Assembly: GCA_022402525.1 (NCBI GenBank)
Contig: JAKRSB010000150.1
Location: forward strand, 1-64,000
DNA from: Thermosynechococcaceae cyanobacterium MS004
GTDB lineage: Bacteria; Cyanobacteriota; Cyanobacteriia; Thermosynechococcales; Thermosynechococcaceae
Reading direction: 5' to 3'
DNA: 64,000 bases
Below the pieces are notes generated by a model. It had not been told where the DNA came from and did not search any database. It saw nothing but the letters and a program-made list of their open reading frames with translations. This document shows positions 20,666 to 30,200 of the stretch, piece by piece (positions within the stretch are counted from its first letter, which is position 1; every line of letters starts with the position of its first letter). The position numbers and the translations under genes were made by a program.

Positions 20666-21103
20666 ATGGATCTTAAGCACATTGCGCAAGATACAGCTAA
20701 GACCCTAACGAGCTACCTCACGTACCGGGCGGTACGGGTTGTCTATGAACAGCTTGACGAAACCGACCCAAAGCGCGCCTATTGGCTACATCAGTTTTCA
20801 TCTCGTGAAAGCATTAAGGATGGAGAAGCTTTTCTCCGTGCGCTGTTTTTAGAGAGACAGGATTTAGCCTTCCGCATTTTGACGGTACGCGAGCATCTTG
20901 CTGAAGAAATTGCTGATTTTTTGCCAGAGTTGCTGCGTTCAACAATGCAGCAGTCTAATATGGCTCAAAAAAAACAGCAGCTTGAGCGCATGACCCAAGT
21001 TAACTTCAACAGCGAAGTGGAAAGTGGTCAGGACAGTAGCCAGGAAGGCAGCCGAGTCAGAGAGCGACCTGAGGCAGAAGGCTCTCAGTCCGATGAAGCT
21101 TAG
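20666..21103 (+). CDS. rbcX: Rubisco assembly chaperone RbcX
   Basis: Homodimeric helical chaperone that binds the RbcL C-terminal tail and helps to form RbcL8. The sequence begins MDLKHIAQDTAKTLTSYLTY and contains the conserved groove segments RAYWLHQFSS and DGEAFLRALFLER. The last 25-30 residues (after QLERMTQVNFNSE) are polar and variable, as usual for the family; the total of 145 is slightly long. It lies between rbcL and rbcS, the standard order. Confidence 0.97.
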   Translation: MDLKHIAQDTAKTLTSYLTYRAVRVVYEQLDETDPKRAYWLHQFSSRESIKDGEAFLRALFLERQDLAFRILTVREHLAEEIADFLPELLRSTMQQSNMAQKKQQLERMTQVNFNSEVESGQDSSQEGSRVRERPEAEGSQSDEA

Positions 21104-21205
21104 TAACCCAAGATGGATGAGCGCGGTCTATTAACGACTGTAGATTTTCGCCCTTGACTTGAGTGATTAAATACCGCTACCAATTGACAAATACAGAGGA
21201 TTTCA

Positions 21206-21562
21206 ATGAAGACCCTACCGATTGAGCGCCGCTACGAAACATTTTCTTACCTGCCTCCCCTCAACGACCAGCAAATTGCGCGGCAGATTCAGTACACCCT
21301 TGACCAAGGCTACTACCCTTGCGTTGAGTTTACGGAAGATCCGAATCCTAGTCCTCAAGAGTTCTACTGGACGATGTGGAAGCTACCCTTATTTAGCTGC
21401 CGTTCTCCCCAAGAAGCCTTGAGTGAAGTGCAGCAGTGCAAGTCTGAGTACCCCAATGCCTTTATTCGCATTGTGGCTTTTGACAACGTGAAGCAGTGCC
21501 AGGTCATGAGCTTTATTGTCCAAAAGCCTGGTGAGAAGGGCGGCAGCGGCTACCGCTACTAA
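21206..21562 (+). CDS. rbcS: Rubisco small subunit
   Basis: The 118-residue small subunit that caps the RbcL8 core. Recognisable are [49 protein letters not shown] and the C-terminal [14 protein letters not shown]. It is the last gene of the rbc operon and is followed by a strong terminator. Confidence 0.99.
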   Translation: MKTLPIERRYETFSYLPPLNDQQIARQIQYTLDQGYYPCVEFTEDPNPSPQEFYWTMWKLPLFSCRSPQEALSEVQQCKSEYPNAFIRIVAFDNVKQCQVMSFIVQKPGEKGGSGYRY

Positions 21563-21599
21563 GTCCTGATTGCTGCAATACCAGTACAATCTTAAAGAA

Positions 21600-21636
21600 A
21601 GAGAGGTGGATGGGGGATATCCACTTCTCTTTTTTG
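21600..21636 (+). terminator. Terminator of rbcL-rbcX-rbcS
   Basis: A 12-base stem (AGAGAGGTGGAT with its near-complement, one G-T pair), a loop of 7 and a run of T, 38 bases after the rbcS stop. Confidence 0.9.
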
Positions 21637-21668
21637 CGTTTTGATAGTTTATAGGAGTTGGATGAGCG

Positions 21669-22070
21669 ATGGGACAGACTGAGCGCTTATTGATGATGGC
21701 GGAGGATCAGCTTACGCAGTACAGTACGGATGCCCTCAAAATTCAGAAGCTGCGTCAAAAAATTGCGCTGTCCGTGCTCCCAGCCGAACAGAACCGGGTG
21801 AAGGAAGAACTCATTGCTGAGATGCCCACGGACGGGTTTAGCAAGATTGTGGTGGAGCAGCGGCAGACGGCTGCTCTGCCCTTTTGGGGCATTGCCGGAC
21901 TAGGGCTACTCCTAGGTATTTCTACGATGCAGCCCCTCGACTTTCTGGCAACGCTGGGCGGTGGGGCAGCGGCGATCGCTATTCAGCGGTGGGGCTGGAA
22001 GCTTCAGGCGCGGCGTCTGCTCATTCAAACCCTTGAAGAACTTGAGCAAGCTAGAAAGCAGCCTAATTAA
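21669..22070 (+). CDS. Small membrane protein of unknown function
   Basis: A 133-residue protein. The first 60 residues are a charged helix (EDQLTQYSTDALKIQKLRQK), followed by two hydrophobic segments (about 76-90, FWGIAGLGLLLGIST, and about 95-112, FLATLGGGAAAIAIQRW) and a cytosolic helical tail. No family recognised. It begins 33 bases after the rbcS terminator and is convergent with the HAD gene; a 16-base inverted repeat lies in the junction. Confidence 0.7.
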   Translation: MGQTERLLMMAEDQLTQYSTDALKIQKLRQKIALSVLPAEQNRVKEELIAEMPTDGFSKIVVEQRQTAALPFWGIAGLGLLLGISTMQPLDFLATLGGGAAAIAIQRWGWKLQARRLLIQTLEELEQARKQPN

Positions 22071-22123
22071 CTGGAGCGGGGCTTGGTTTCTCCAGGATAA
22101 CGGCCATTGCCCAGATGCTGCTG

Positions 22124-22184
22124 CTCAGTACCTGCTTGCCAACGGCTCAAGCTAAGGGCATGGCCTGAGCAAGCAGGTACTGAG
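22124..22184. repeat. 16-bp perfect inverted repeat at a convergent gene junction
   Basis: CTCAGTACCTGCTTGC at 22124-22139 is exactly repeated in inverted form at 22169-22184, with 29 bases between. The right arm is coding sequence for the last residues of the HAD protein (around YLLAQAM). The left arm lies in the gap after the 133-residue gene. It may act as a two-way terminator although there is no T run. Confidence 0.75.
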
Positions 22185-22866
22185 TCGTACTTGTCAAATC
22201 AGCCTGCACCGTTGTTGGCTTAAGCCGATGCAGGTAGCTACTACTGCGCATGCCACAGGTCAGCGCCGCAGTAAATAGCCCAAGAGCTTGTGCGGCATTA
22301 ATGTCGGCCTCTGTATCGCCAATCATCCAGAACTGCTCATGTTCAGAAGTCTTCAGTTTTGCCATCAGCGACTCAAGAATAGCCTGCTTGTACTCGGTGT
22401 AGTTCTGATAGGCTGCTAAAGAATTCTCCGTGCCGCATACTTGATCAAAGAATGAATCTAGCTGGAACTGTCGCAAAAGCTGCACCGCCTGTGTTTGACA
22501 GCGTAGCGTTACCACAGAAAGACTTGCTCCAAAGCGCTTCAGAAGCTGTAAAGCTTGAAAAACTCCTGGCTGCACGCAGTCTTCCCGGAGCAGGTCGGGT
22601 TGGTTGACAATATCCAAAACCTTGGCCAAAAACAAATCAATTTGCTCATGACGCAGCCCAGAACAGAATGCAACATCTGCATCTGGCACGCGCTCTTGCT
22701 TCATTTGCCAAAATTGTGAAGCGCTTAAGGGCGTAAGGGATAGCGATCGCCCATGAACCTGGGCATCAGCCTGTACCGCTGCGATCGCTAGCTGATAGGT
22801 CTTGTAATAGCGCCGCGAGACATCAATGAGCGGACCATCCAAATCACAAAAGACCTGAATATTCAA
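22147..22866 (-). CDS. HAD-superfamily hydrolase
   Basis: Predicted phosphatase with an N-terminal motif I FCDLDGPLID, a helical cap, motif II around LSVVTLRCQTQ, and motif IV WMIGDTEADINAAQALG. It resembles phosphoglycolate-phosphatase-like HAD-IA proteins, but with DGP instead of DGT. I choose the TTG at 22866 as start because AAGGAGG stands six bases upstream; the nearest ATG would add 30 implausible residues ahead of motif I. That gives about 239 residues. The substrate is unknown; a photorespiratory role beside the rbc genes is only a guess from position. Confidence 0.82.
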   Translation of the reverse strand: MNIQVFCDLDGPLIDVSRRYYKTYQLAIAAVQADAQVHGRSLSLTPLSASQFWQMKQERVPDADVAFCSGLRHEQIDLFLAKVLDIVNQPDLLREDCVQPGVFQALQLLKRFGASLSVVTLRCQTQAVQLLRQFQLDSFFDQVCGTENSLAAYQNYTEYKQAILESLMAKLKTSEHEQFWMIGDTEADINAAQALGLFTAALTCGMRSSSYLHRLKPTTVQADLTSTTQYLLAQAMPLA

Positions 22867-23485
22867 CCTAACCTCCTTGATTTCGCCCGTGAATCCAGAC
22901 TGACCAGAAGCCTTACTCACACAACGAGCACCCTCCTGCGCACAATAGATGGGCATAAGCCACCCTCAAAGCGTGATACATTTCTTTACTCAACCTTAGC
23001 AACTTATTTTTAGAATTGACCTAAAAATGGAGTTGGATAAGTAATTTTAATCTGTTGTGAGTCAGAGCTGATGGGTTCTAGCAGACCTTTCATCAGGTTA
23101 CCCAAGGATGACGCCCCGAAGTCAGTACCCGCAACCAGTATCCACAATTGCCCTGACAAACGACCCACTTCTGACTCATTTTCAGCCAAAATTATTGATG
23201 GAAATATACTGCTCCGATGGGTAAGGTGAAGCAATAACACCCTCAAATTACTTCAAAAATGAACCTGAAGAGATTCAACAATTTTTTTATCAATAGAGAT
23301 GAAACTACGAAGGTTCAGTGCTAAACTCAGCCCAAATTTTATCTTCTCTAAGCTCTTTATTGGGAGGGTGTCTGCCCTCCATGACCCTTAAAGCCTTACG
23401 AACCAATCCTAGAAAAAGTAAGGAAAAATCCTGCCCACACGCTCAACTTCAATCCCAACCCTAATCTTTTGCTGCCAGGAGAATT
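22867..23485. other. Gene-poor stretch
   Basis: A 78-codon leftward frame at 23010-23246 has no recognisable content and unusual composition, so I do not call it. The sequence is AT-rich toward 23300. It presumably contains the promoters of the HAD gene (leftward) and the coiled-coil gene (rightward). Confidence 0.4.
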
Positions 23486-24502
23486 GTGATGAATGATGAA
23501 ATGCTCCTCATCATTATGGGGCTTTTTAGCCTCACGGTAACGTTACTAGGCGTCACGATTTTTCAGTATCGGCAAAGGCAAGTCTTGGCTGAAGAAACGC
23601 AGCAGCGTCAGCAAACCCTTGAGCGAGAGATTCTGGTCTCAAAAGATAAGCTGACCCTTGCGCAGGCTGCGGCTCAAAAGCTGGCGGATGAAAATCAGCG
23701 ACTGCGCCACCACAATAAAACCCTGGAAGCTACTGCACAAACCCGCCAGCAGCAGATTGTAGAGTTAGAGCTAGCCCAGATTGCGGGTCATACCCAGCTT
23801 GGGGCAGCGCAGCAGTCTATTCAAGCGCTACAGCAGCAGGTTCAAGACTTTACCCAGGCTCAACAAAACCTAGAGGCTCTGCTCACCCGCGAAAAACAAA
23901 TGGTGCAGGCTAAAGAAGAGCAAATTCGAAGTCTATCTCGCGCCAAAGGACAGATTGAAGTCCAATTCAACCAAGAGCGAGCCGCTGCTCAAACCCTGAG
24001 CGAACAGCTCAAGGATCTGATGCGCCTCAAGCTCTGTATTGAGGAAGAGTTGAGCGCGAGGCAGCAAAGTTTAGATGCCCTAAACGATGAGAAAAAGGCG
24101 CTTCAGCAGCAAAACCGGGGCATTTCAGACAAGCTACAGCATTCAGCCGACCTCATTGAGGCGCTCCAGAGCCAGGTCGAGAAGCTGACGCACCAGGAAG
24201 CAGCGCTAGGACAGGCGATCGCTCAAGTTCAGTCTTCAGCCACTGCGCATCAAGTACAGATTCGTGACCTTTTGCGTGCCAAAGATCGCCTAGAGCGCGA
24301 TCTACAGCGAGAACTAGAGCGCAACCTTGCTCTTGAGCTACAGCTCAATGCGTTTAGCAATCCCCCGATTCAGTCTTCGGAGCAGCAAATGCCTCAGGCC
24401 CTAGAACAAGCGCTAGGAAACACCCCAAACCCCAAAAAGAATCAAGGCCCCATGCTGCCTCCCTTTCTAAAGGTTGCCGTCGTTGCCCATCGACAGCGTT
24501 GA
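23486..24502 (+). CDS. Membrane-anchored coiled-coil protein
   Basis: A 338-residue protein with one N-terminal membrane segment (MLLIIMGLFSLTVTLLGVTIF) followed by about 260 residues of almost uninterrupted coiled coil rich in Gln, Ala, Leu and Glu. The tail is proline-rich. It looks structural, but no specific family was recognised. Long coiled-coil proteins in cyanobacteria can have cytoskeletal or division roles, which I cannot show here. Start chosen at the ATG at 23486; GGAG lies about 8 bases before it. Confidence 0.8.
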   Translation: MMNDEMLLIIMGLFSLTVTLLGVTIFQYRQRQVLAEETQQRQQTLEREILVSKDKLTLAQAAAQKLADENQRLRHHNKTLEATAQTRQQQIVELELAQIAGHTQLGAAQQSIQALQQQVQDFTQAQQNLEALLTREKQMVQAKEEQIRSLSRAKGQIEVQFNQERAAAQTLSEQLKDLMRLKLCIEEELSARQQSLDALNDEKKALQQQNRGISDKLQHSADLIEALQSQVEKLTHQEAALGQAIAQVQSSATAHQVQIRDLLRAKDRLERDLQRELERNLALELQLNAFSNPPIQSSEQQMPQALEQALGNTPNPKKNQGPMLPPFLKVAVVAHRQR

Positions 24503-24540
24503 TGACAGCGTTAATGCGGTGAACTTTAAGTCAGGTCAAG

Positions 24541-24572
24541 GTTAAGTTTAGCCAAGGTTAAGTTTAGCCAAG
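24541..24572. repeat. Perfect 2 x 16 bp tandem repeat
   Basis: Two identical copies of GTTAAGTTTAGCCAAG after the coiled-coil gene; weaker units flank it on both sides (about 24525-24590). Confidence 0.88.
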
Positions 24573-24684
24573 GCTAATTCAGCCAATTTAGTCCAACCAG
24601 GAACGTCCTGTGGAAGAAGGTGACCTTAGTCTAGGCGATCGCCGCACGTCTAGCGCTTGCGCTTTAAGCCCCTACATTAAACCC

Positions 24685-25461
24685 CTACATTCCCATAATG
24701 GAGTAGCCAGAATCCACATACAGAACCTGTCCCGTGATACCGCTGGCTAAGTCGCTGCAAAGAAACGCTGCCGCATTGCCTACCTCCTGTTGGGTCACGG
24801 TTCGTCGGAGAGGAGCGATTTCCTCAACATGGTGAATCATGTCCAAAATTCCGCCCACGGCAGAAGAAGCCAGAGTCCGAATCGGGCCGGCTGAAATGGC
24901 ATTAACCCGCACGTTTTGAGGGCCAAGCTCTGAGGCAAGGTAGCGGACGTTCATTTCAAGAGCGGCTTTTGCAATTCCCATCACGTTGTAGTTGGGAATG
25001 ACCCGTGCGCCGCCAAGATAGCTGAGGGTAACGATGCTGCCGCCTTCTGTCATCAGGGGTTTGGCCGCACCGCTCAAATTAATGAGAGAGTAGGCGCTGA
25101 TATCTAGGGCAAGGTTAAAATTTTCAACTTTTGTGGTGCTAAAGTCCCCCGTCAAATCTTCCTTTTGGGCAAAGGCTAGACAGTGAATTAAGATATCGAG
25201 CCGTCCCCATTGATCTTGGATAGCGGCAAAGGTCGCCTCAACTTGGCTAGCGTCCTGTACATTACAAGGTAAAAATAAGCTCGGCTTTAAAGGCTCGACA
25301 AGGGCTTTTACCTTTTCCTCAGAGCGTCCTCGGTCGTCAGGGAGGTAGGTTACGCCTAGATTTGCGCCTGCGGCATGAAGCTGCTGGGCGATGCCCCACG
25401 CAATAGAGCGATTGTTCGCAATGCCAGTAACCAGCGCGTTTTTTCCGTTGAGATCAAGCAT
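24685..25461 (-). CDS. fabI: Enoyl-[acyl-carrier-protein] reductase (NADH)
   Basis: Catalyses the last reduction of the fatty acid elongation cycle. It has the FabI-type cofactor pattern NALVTGIANNRSIAWGIAQ, the DILIHCLAFA strand, and the catalytic Tyr-x6-Lys in NYNVMGIAKAALE. The C-terminal substrate loop PIRTLASSAVGGI is typical. The length of 258 residues is normal. It is monocistronic, divergent from ntcA with a gap of about 300 bases. Confidence 0.97.
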   Translation of the reverse strand: MLDLNGKNALVTGIANNRSIAWGIAQQLHAAGANLGVTYLPDDRGRSEEKVKALVEPLKPSLFLPCNVQDASQVEATFAAIQDQWGRLDILIHCLAFAQKEDLTGDFSTTKVENFNLALDISAYSLINLSGAAKPLMTEGGSIVTLSYLGGARVIPNYNVMGIAKAALEMNVRYLASELGPQNVRVNAISAGPIRTLASSAVGGILDMIHHVEEIAPLRRTVTQQEVGNAAAFLCSDLASGITGQVLYVDSGYSIMGM

Positions 25462-25648
25462 AGTTGCTGAGGTTGATTGAAGGAATGGAGTGTGGTGACA
25501 GCATGATTACGCTCCCCACTCCCCAAATCGTCGATCAAAACGATAGGGTGAAGGGGCTACGTTCGCTGTATCATTCATTCTTGCAGCTTATGGGCGCACT
25601 GCGAGACCTGGATTTTTAAGGGTCGTTTCGGGTGCTTCTGTTCAAAGG

Positions 25649-25662
25649 GTAGCATTTGATAC
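25649..25662 (+). promoter_or_regulatory. NtcA-binding site upstream of ntcA
   Basis: GTA, eight bases, TAC: a perfect match to the NtcA consensus GTAN8TAC. TTATGT at 25685-25690 begins 22 bases downstream of the site, the spacing expected between an NtcA box and the -10 element of an NtcA-activated promoter. The box lies 108 bases before the ntcA start codon, consistent with the autoregulation known for this gene. Confidence 0.8.
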
Positions 25663-25769
25663 ATACAGGCTACGCTCTCTTCGCTTATGTGATTGAGAGG
25701 GCATACCCTTGAATCTCGTTGAAGATTGTGGCGTTAGACGTAGCCAGACGTAATCCTTAGAGGCAAGAC

Positions 25770-26441
25770 ATGATAGTGACGCAGGATAACCCATTAGAGT
25801 CAGTGTTCCGCCAGATGAACACGGGGGTTTTCCCGCCGATGGTTGAAACCTTTGATCGGGGAAAGACGATTTTTTTTCCGGGTGATCCGGCAGAGCGGGT
25901 CTATTTTTTGATCAAGGGTGCGGTGAAGCTTTCGCGAGTTTATGAAGCAGGCGAAGAAATTACCGTGGCGCTTTTAAGAGAAAACAGTGTCTTTGGGGTG
26001 CTGTCTCTGTTAACTAAAAACCGATCTGATCGGTTTTATCATGCGGTGGCCTTTACGCCAGTCGAAATTTTATCTGTGCCAATTGAGCAGGTCGAGAAGG
26101 CAATGAAGGATGACCCAGATCTGCCGATGGTGCTCCTGCGCGGTCTATCTTCACGGATTTTGCAGACGGAGATGATGATTGAAACGCTGGCCCACCGCGA
26201 TATGGGTTCTCGGTTGGTGAGCTTTATTTTGATTCTGTGCCGGGATTTTGGGGCGCAAAGCGGCAACGGTATTACCATTGACCTAAAGCTTTCCCACCAG
26301 GCGATCGCAGAGGCCATTGGCTCAACGCGAGTGACCGTAACCCGTCTGCTGGGCGAGCTGCGTGACCAGGGCATGATCTCGATTCATAAGAAAAAAATTA
26401 CGGTACACAACCCCATCCTGCTAGGGCAGCAGTTTGCCTAA
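25770..26441 (+). CDS. ntcA: Global nitrogen regulator NtcA
   Basis: A CRP-family transcription factor that senses 2-oxoglutarate and activates nitrogen-assimilation genes. The N-terminal cyclic-nucleotide-like fold includes [20 protein letters not shown] and the long dimer helix follows ([17 protein letters not shown]). The C-terminal helix-turn-helix is [20 protein letters not shown], which is essentially invariant in NtcA. The length of 223 residues is standard. A canonical NtcA box precedes it. Confidence 0.99.
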   Translation: MIVTQDNPLESVFRQMNTGVFPPMVETFDRGKTIFFPGDPAERVYFLIKGAVKLSRVYEAGEEITVALLRENSVFGVLSLLTKNRSDRFYHAVAFTPVEILSVPIEQVEKAMKDDPDLPMVLLRGLSSRILQTEMMIETLAHRDMGSRLVSFILILCRDFGAQSGNGITIDLKLSHQAIAEAIGSTRVTVTRLLGELRDQGMISIHKKKITVHNPILLGQQFA

Positions 26442-26472
26442 GACTGGATCTATTCAGTCTGAGTCTTAAGCA

Positions 26473-27051
26473 TTAATTGCCTGCTGGCGGTGATTCTGGT
26501 GGGGGCGGAGGCGCTACAAAGCCAGGAGGATCTGGGCTGGCCGGATTAACTGCGCCGCCAGAATCTTGGGGAACTACGTTGTTTGGATCGGTGGGGGGCT
26601 GAGGTTGGCCTGGTGCTGTAGGCAACCCGCTGGGTAGGCTGGTGGGTAAATTAGTCGGTAAGTTGGTTGGTAAGTTTCCGGGTAGTCCGTTGGGCTGTAG
26701 GCTGGGCAGCGGTGCAAGGCTGGGTGGCGCAGGAACCGAGAGCGGATCGGGTTGCGGTGGTGCTTGGCGCAGCGTGAGGAGATACCAGACTCCAACGCCT
26801 AGACTAAGGGCGATCGCGCTGAGGACGCTCAGAAATAAGATCCGTGAGTCTCGTTCGTTTTGGCGAATAAAATCATTGGTATAGAGTCGATCTTCGTCCA
26901 CTGCTGTAAAGGGAGATGATTCTGAAGGCTCGGAGGGAGCCTTAGATCTTAACTCTGGAGCTTCTGACTCTGGAACTGCTGACTTTAAGGGTTCTGTTAA
27001 GAACAGGAGATCATCATCTTCTAAAGGAGAAGAAGGGTCGGGTTTGGTCAT
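26473..27051 (-). CDS. Membrane-anchored proline-rich protein
   Basis: A 192-residue protein of unknown function: an acidic N-terminal cytosolic part, one membrane segment (ILFLSVLSAIALSLGVGVWY, about residues 71-90), then an external tail rich in Pro and Gln. In the tail lies a five-unit 4-residue repeat (LPTNLPTNLPTSLPSGLPT). It is convergent with ntcA, 31 bases away. The tail repeat is another coding tandem duplication. Confidence 0.75.
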   Translation of the reverse strand: MTKPDPSSPLEDDDLLFLTEPLKSAVPESEAPELRSKAPSEPSESSPFTAVDEDRLYTNDFIRQNERDSRILFLSVLSAIALSLGVGVWYLLTLRQAPPQPDPLSVPAPPSLAPLPSLQPNGLPGNLPTNLPTNLPTSLPSGLPTAPGQPQPPTDPNNVVPQDSGGAVNPASPDPPGFVAPPPPPESPPAGN

Positions 27052-27065
27052 GAGACAGTATCAAA

Positions 27066-27110
27066 CTCAGCGGTATTTAACGCAGTGGTATCTAACGCAG
27101 TGGTATCTAA
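27066..27110. repeat. 3 x 15 bp tandem repeat
   Basis: Two perfect copies of CGCAGTGGTATCTAA and a third diverged copy ahead of them. The array starts 15 bases upstream of the start codon of the proline-rich protein gene, in its leader. Confidence 0.88.
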
Positions 27111-27266
27111 CGCAGTCAATTTTAAATCTATTGAGTATCGATATCTTATCAAGGGAGTGCTGGAATTAGGCTGGCGATCGCGAAATCCTCGTCACTAAAA
27201 ACTTTCTTTGACAGGGTTATGTAATCCTTAAATTCCAAACTTTTAAAGAAGTCGTCTAACAAAGAT

Positions 27267-30200
27267 ATGAAGAAATGGCAATTTTGGATTGATCGCGGGG
27301 GCACCTTTACGGATATTGTGGCGCGGCGACCGGATGGCACCCTTGAAGTGCGAAAGGTACTCTCGGACGTGCAGTCTTCTGAGGGTTTGGGCTTACAAGA
27401 TTTGGGTTTACAGGATTTGGGTATACAGGACTCGGTCTTGCAGGGAATTCGTGATTTGCTGGAGTCTTCTGATCAACGTTCAATTCCGCATCAACACTCT
27501 AATGAACGGCTAGAAAACCTATTCCTTGAAAATACGCCCATTGAGTCAGTCATTGAGTCAGTTAAGCTAGGCACAACGGTTGCCACCAATGCGCTGCTGG
27601 AGCGAAAGGGTGAGCGAACGGTCTTGGCCATTACGGGGGGCTTTAGGGATGCGCTGCGCATTGGATACCAGAACCGCCCCGACATTTTTGCCCTTGAAAT
27701 TGTGCTGCCGGATTTACTCTATGAGCAGGTGGTCGAAATTTCAGAGCGCTACTCAGCGGCAGGGGTTGAGCTTGAAGCAGTCAATGGGGCGGCGGTGCGC
27801 CAAGATCTCCAGCAGGTCTATGACCAGGGAATCCGCAGCATTGCGATCGCCCTGATGCATGGCTACCGCTACCCAGAGCATGAGAAACAGGTGGCTGCGA
27901 TCGCCCGTGAGGTTGGTTTTACACAAATTTCGGTGTCCCACGAGGTAAGTCCGCTAGTCAAGCTGATTAGCCGAGCCGATACCACCGTAGCCGATGCCTA
28001 TTTATCACCAGTGCTGCATCACTATCTGGATGGGCTGAAGCAGGGTTTGGGCAATACTCGCCTCTTGGTGATGCAGTCCAATGGTGGATTGGTAGACGCT
28101 CAGGCCATTCAGGGAAAAGACGCTATTCTCTCTGGCCCAGCAGGCGGCGTGGTGGGAGCCGTTAAAACCTGTGCGGCGGACGGTATTACCGATCTGATTG
28201 GATTTGATATGGGCGGCACCTCAACAGATGTCTGCCACTACAGCAACAAGGGTTGGCGAGCAGACAAGCGCCGCAATGGGCAAGGTGAGCAGGGCTTGCA
28301 GGACTCGCAGGGCTCGCAGGATGACTATGAGCGGGTTTTTGATACAGAGGTGGCTGGAGTGAGATTGCGATCGCCCATGATGGCCATTCACACCGTGGCA
28401 GCGGGAGGTGGCTCGCTTTTAACCTTTGATGGCGCAAAATTCCGCGTCGGGCCAGAGTCTGCGGGGGCGAACCCTGGCCCCGCCTGCTACCGTCAAGGCG
28501 GAGCGCTGACGGTGACGGACTGCAATGTGCTGGTGGGTAAAATTCAGCCGCAGTTTTTCCCGCAGGTTTTTGGGGTAGAACGCAATGAGCCCATTGATGC
28601 TCAGATTGTTCAAGAAAAGTTTGCTGCCCTCGCCCTAGAAATTGCTCAGATGACAGGGCAGCCTCAAACGCCGGAGAAGGTGGCCGAAGGCTTTCTGGCG
28701 ATCGCTGTTGACAATATGGCCAATGCCATTAAGTACATTTCGCTGCAGCGCGGATATGACCTCTCTGCCTATACGCTCTGCTGCTTTGGCAGCGCGGGGG
28801 GACAACATGCCTGCGCCATTGCCGAGCGCCTCGGTATTCAGCAAATTGTCATTCATCCACTGGCGGGGGTGCTGTCAGCCTACGGGATGGGCTTGGCGGA
28901 TTTGCGGGTCTGTCGGCAGCAGAGCGTGGATGTGCCGCTGCCTGATTGCAGCCAGCTTTTGCCAACCCTGGCTCAGCTTGAAGCTGCAGCAACTCAAGAA
29001 CTCGTGCGCCAAGGCGTTGACCCTTTAGATTGCCGTGTATTGCGAAAAGCCTATCTGCGTCTTCAGGGCAGCGATTCGGCCTTAGCGGTGCCCTGGGAGA
29101 ATGCCGACACAATGCAGGCTGCATTTGCTGCCCATCATCAACAGCTCTACGGCTTTACCCCTACCCATCTAGATCTCAAACGAGCGCTCAAAGTCGATTC
29201 CCTCTGGGTAGAGGCAATCGGTGGGGCGGCAGAGCCAGAGATATCCTCTCAGGCTTTCTGCTTTAGTCCGTTCAATCCCAGCCTGTCTAATCCCAGCCCG
29301 TTCAATCCCAGCCTGTCCAATCGCACCGACTCCCAACCTTTCCCAGTCCAGCAGGTCAGGATTTATACCCACGGAGAATGGCATCAAACTCCTGTCTATG
29401 AACGCTCGGCACTAAAAAGGGGCGATCGCATTTTGGGGCCTGCGCTCATCATTGAACCCACTGGCACAAATATGCTGGAGCCAAACTGGCAGGCAATGCT
29501 CACGAAGACGGGACAACTGCTGCTTCAGCACACCCCACCAGTACCGCGATCGCAGACCCAGACTCAGGGCTCTGGCCAAGATTTAAGCGAAAGCTGCAAC
29601 AGTCCCGATCCGGTCTGGCTAGAGATTTTCGGCAACCAGTTTCGGGCGATCGCTGAGCAAATGGGAGTTACTCTACAAAACACCAGCACCTCCGTCAATA
29701 TTAAAGAGCGGCTCGATTTCTCCTGCGCCATCTTTGACAAAGAAGGTCAACTGGTTGCCAATGCGCCCCATATTCCGGTGCATCTAGGCTCCATGGGCGA
29801 CAGTGTACAGGCGGTAAGGCAGGTCTATGGTGATTGCATGGCGTCAGGGGATGCCTTTGTCTTAAATGATCCTTACCAGGGCGGGACACACCTCCCAGAC
29901 ATTACCGTTGTTACTCCGGCCTTTACCTCCGAAGCGACAGTACATCCAGACTCTCGCTCGTCCTGCTCTTGCCCGTCTTTTTATGTGGCCTCGCGGGGAC
30001 ACCACGCTGATATTGGCGGCATAACCCCCGGCTCTATGCCGCCCCACAGTACCCATATCTCCCAAGAGGGTATTCTGATTCCGCCCACGGTCTTAATGCG
30101 TCAAGGGCAGATCCAAACCTCAGCACTCTTGACCCTACTGAATTCAGGAGACTACCCAGCTCGCAATCCATTGCAAAATTTGGCAGACCTTCAGGCTCAG

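Noticed and set aside
23010-23246. Leftward 78-codon open frame
   Set aside because: No recognisable motif, no ribosome site and low-complexity composition; most likely chance.
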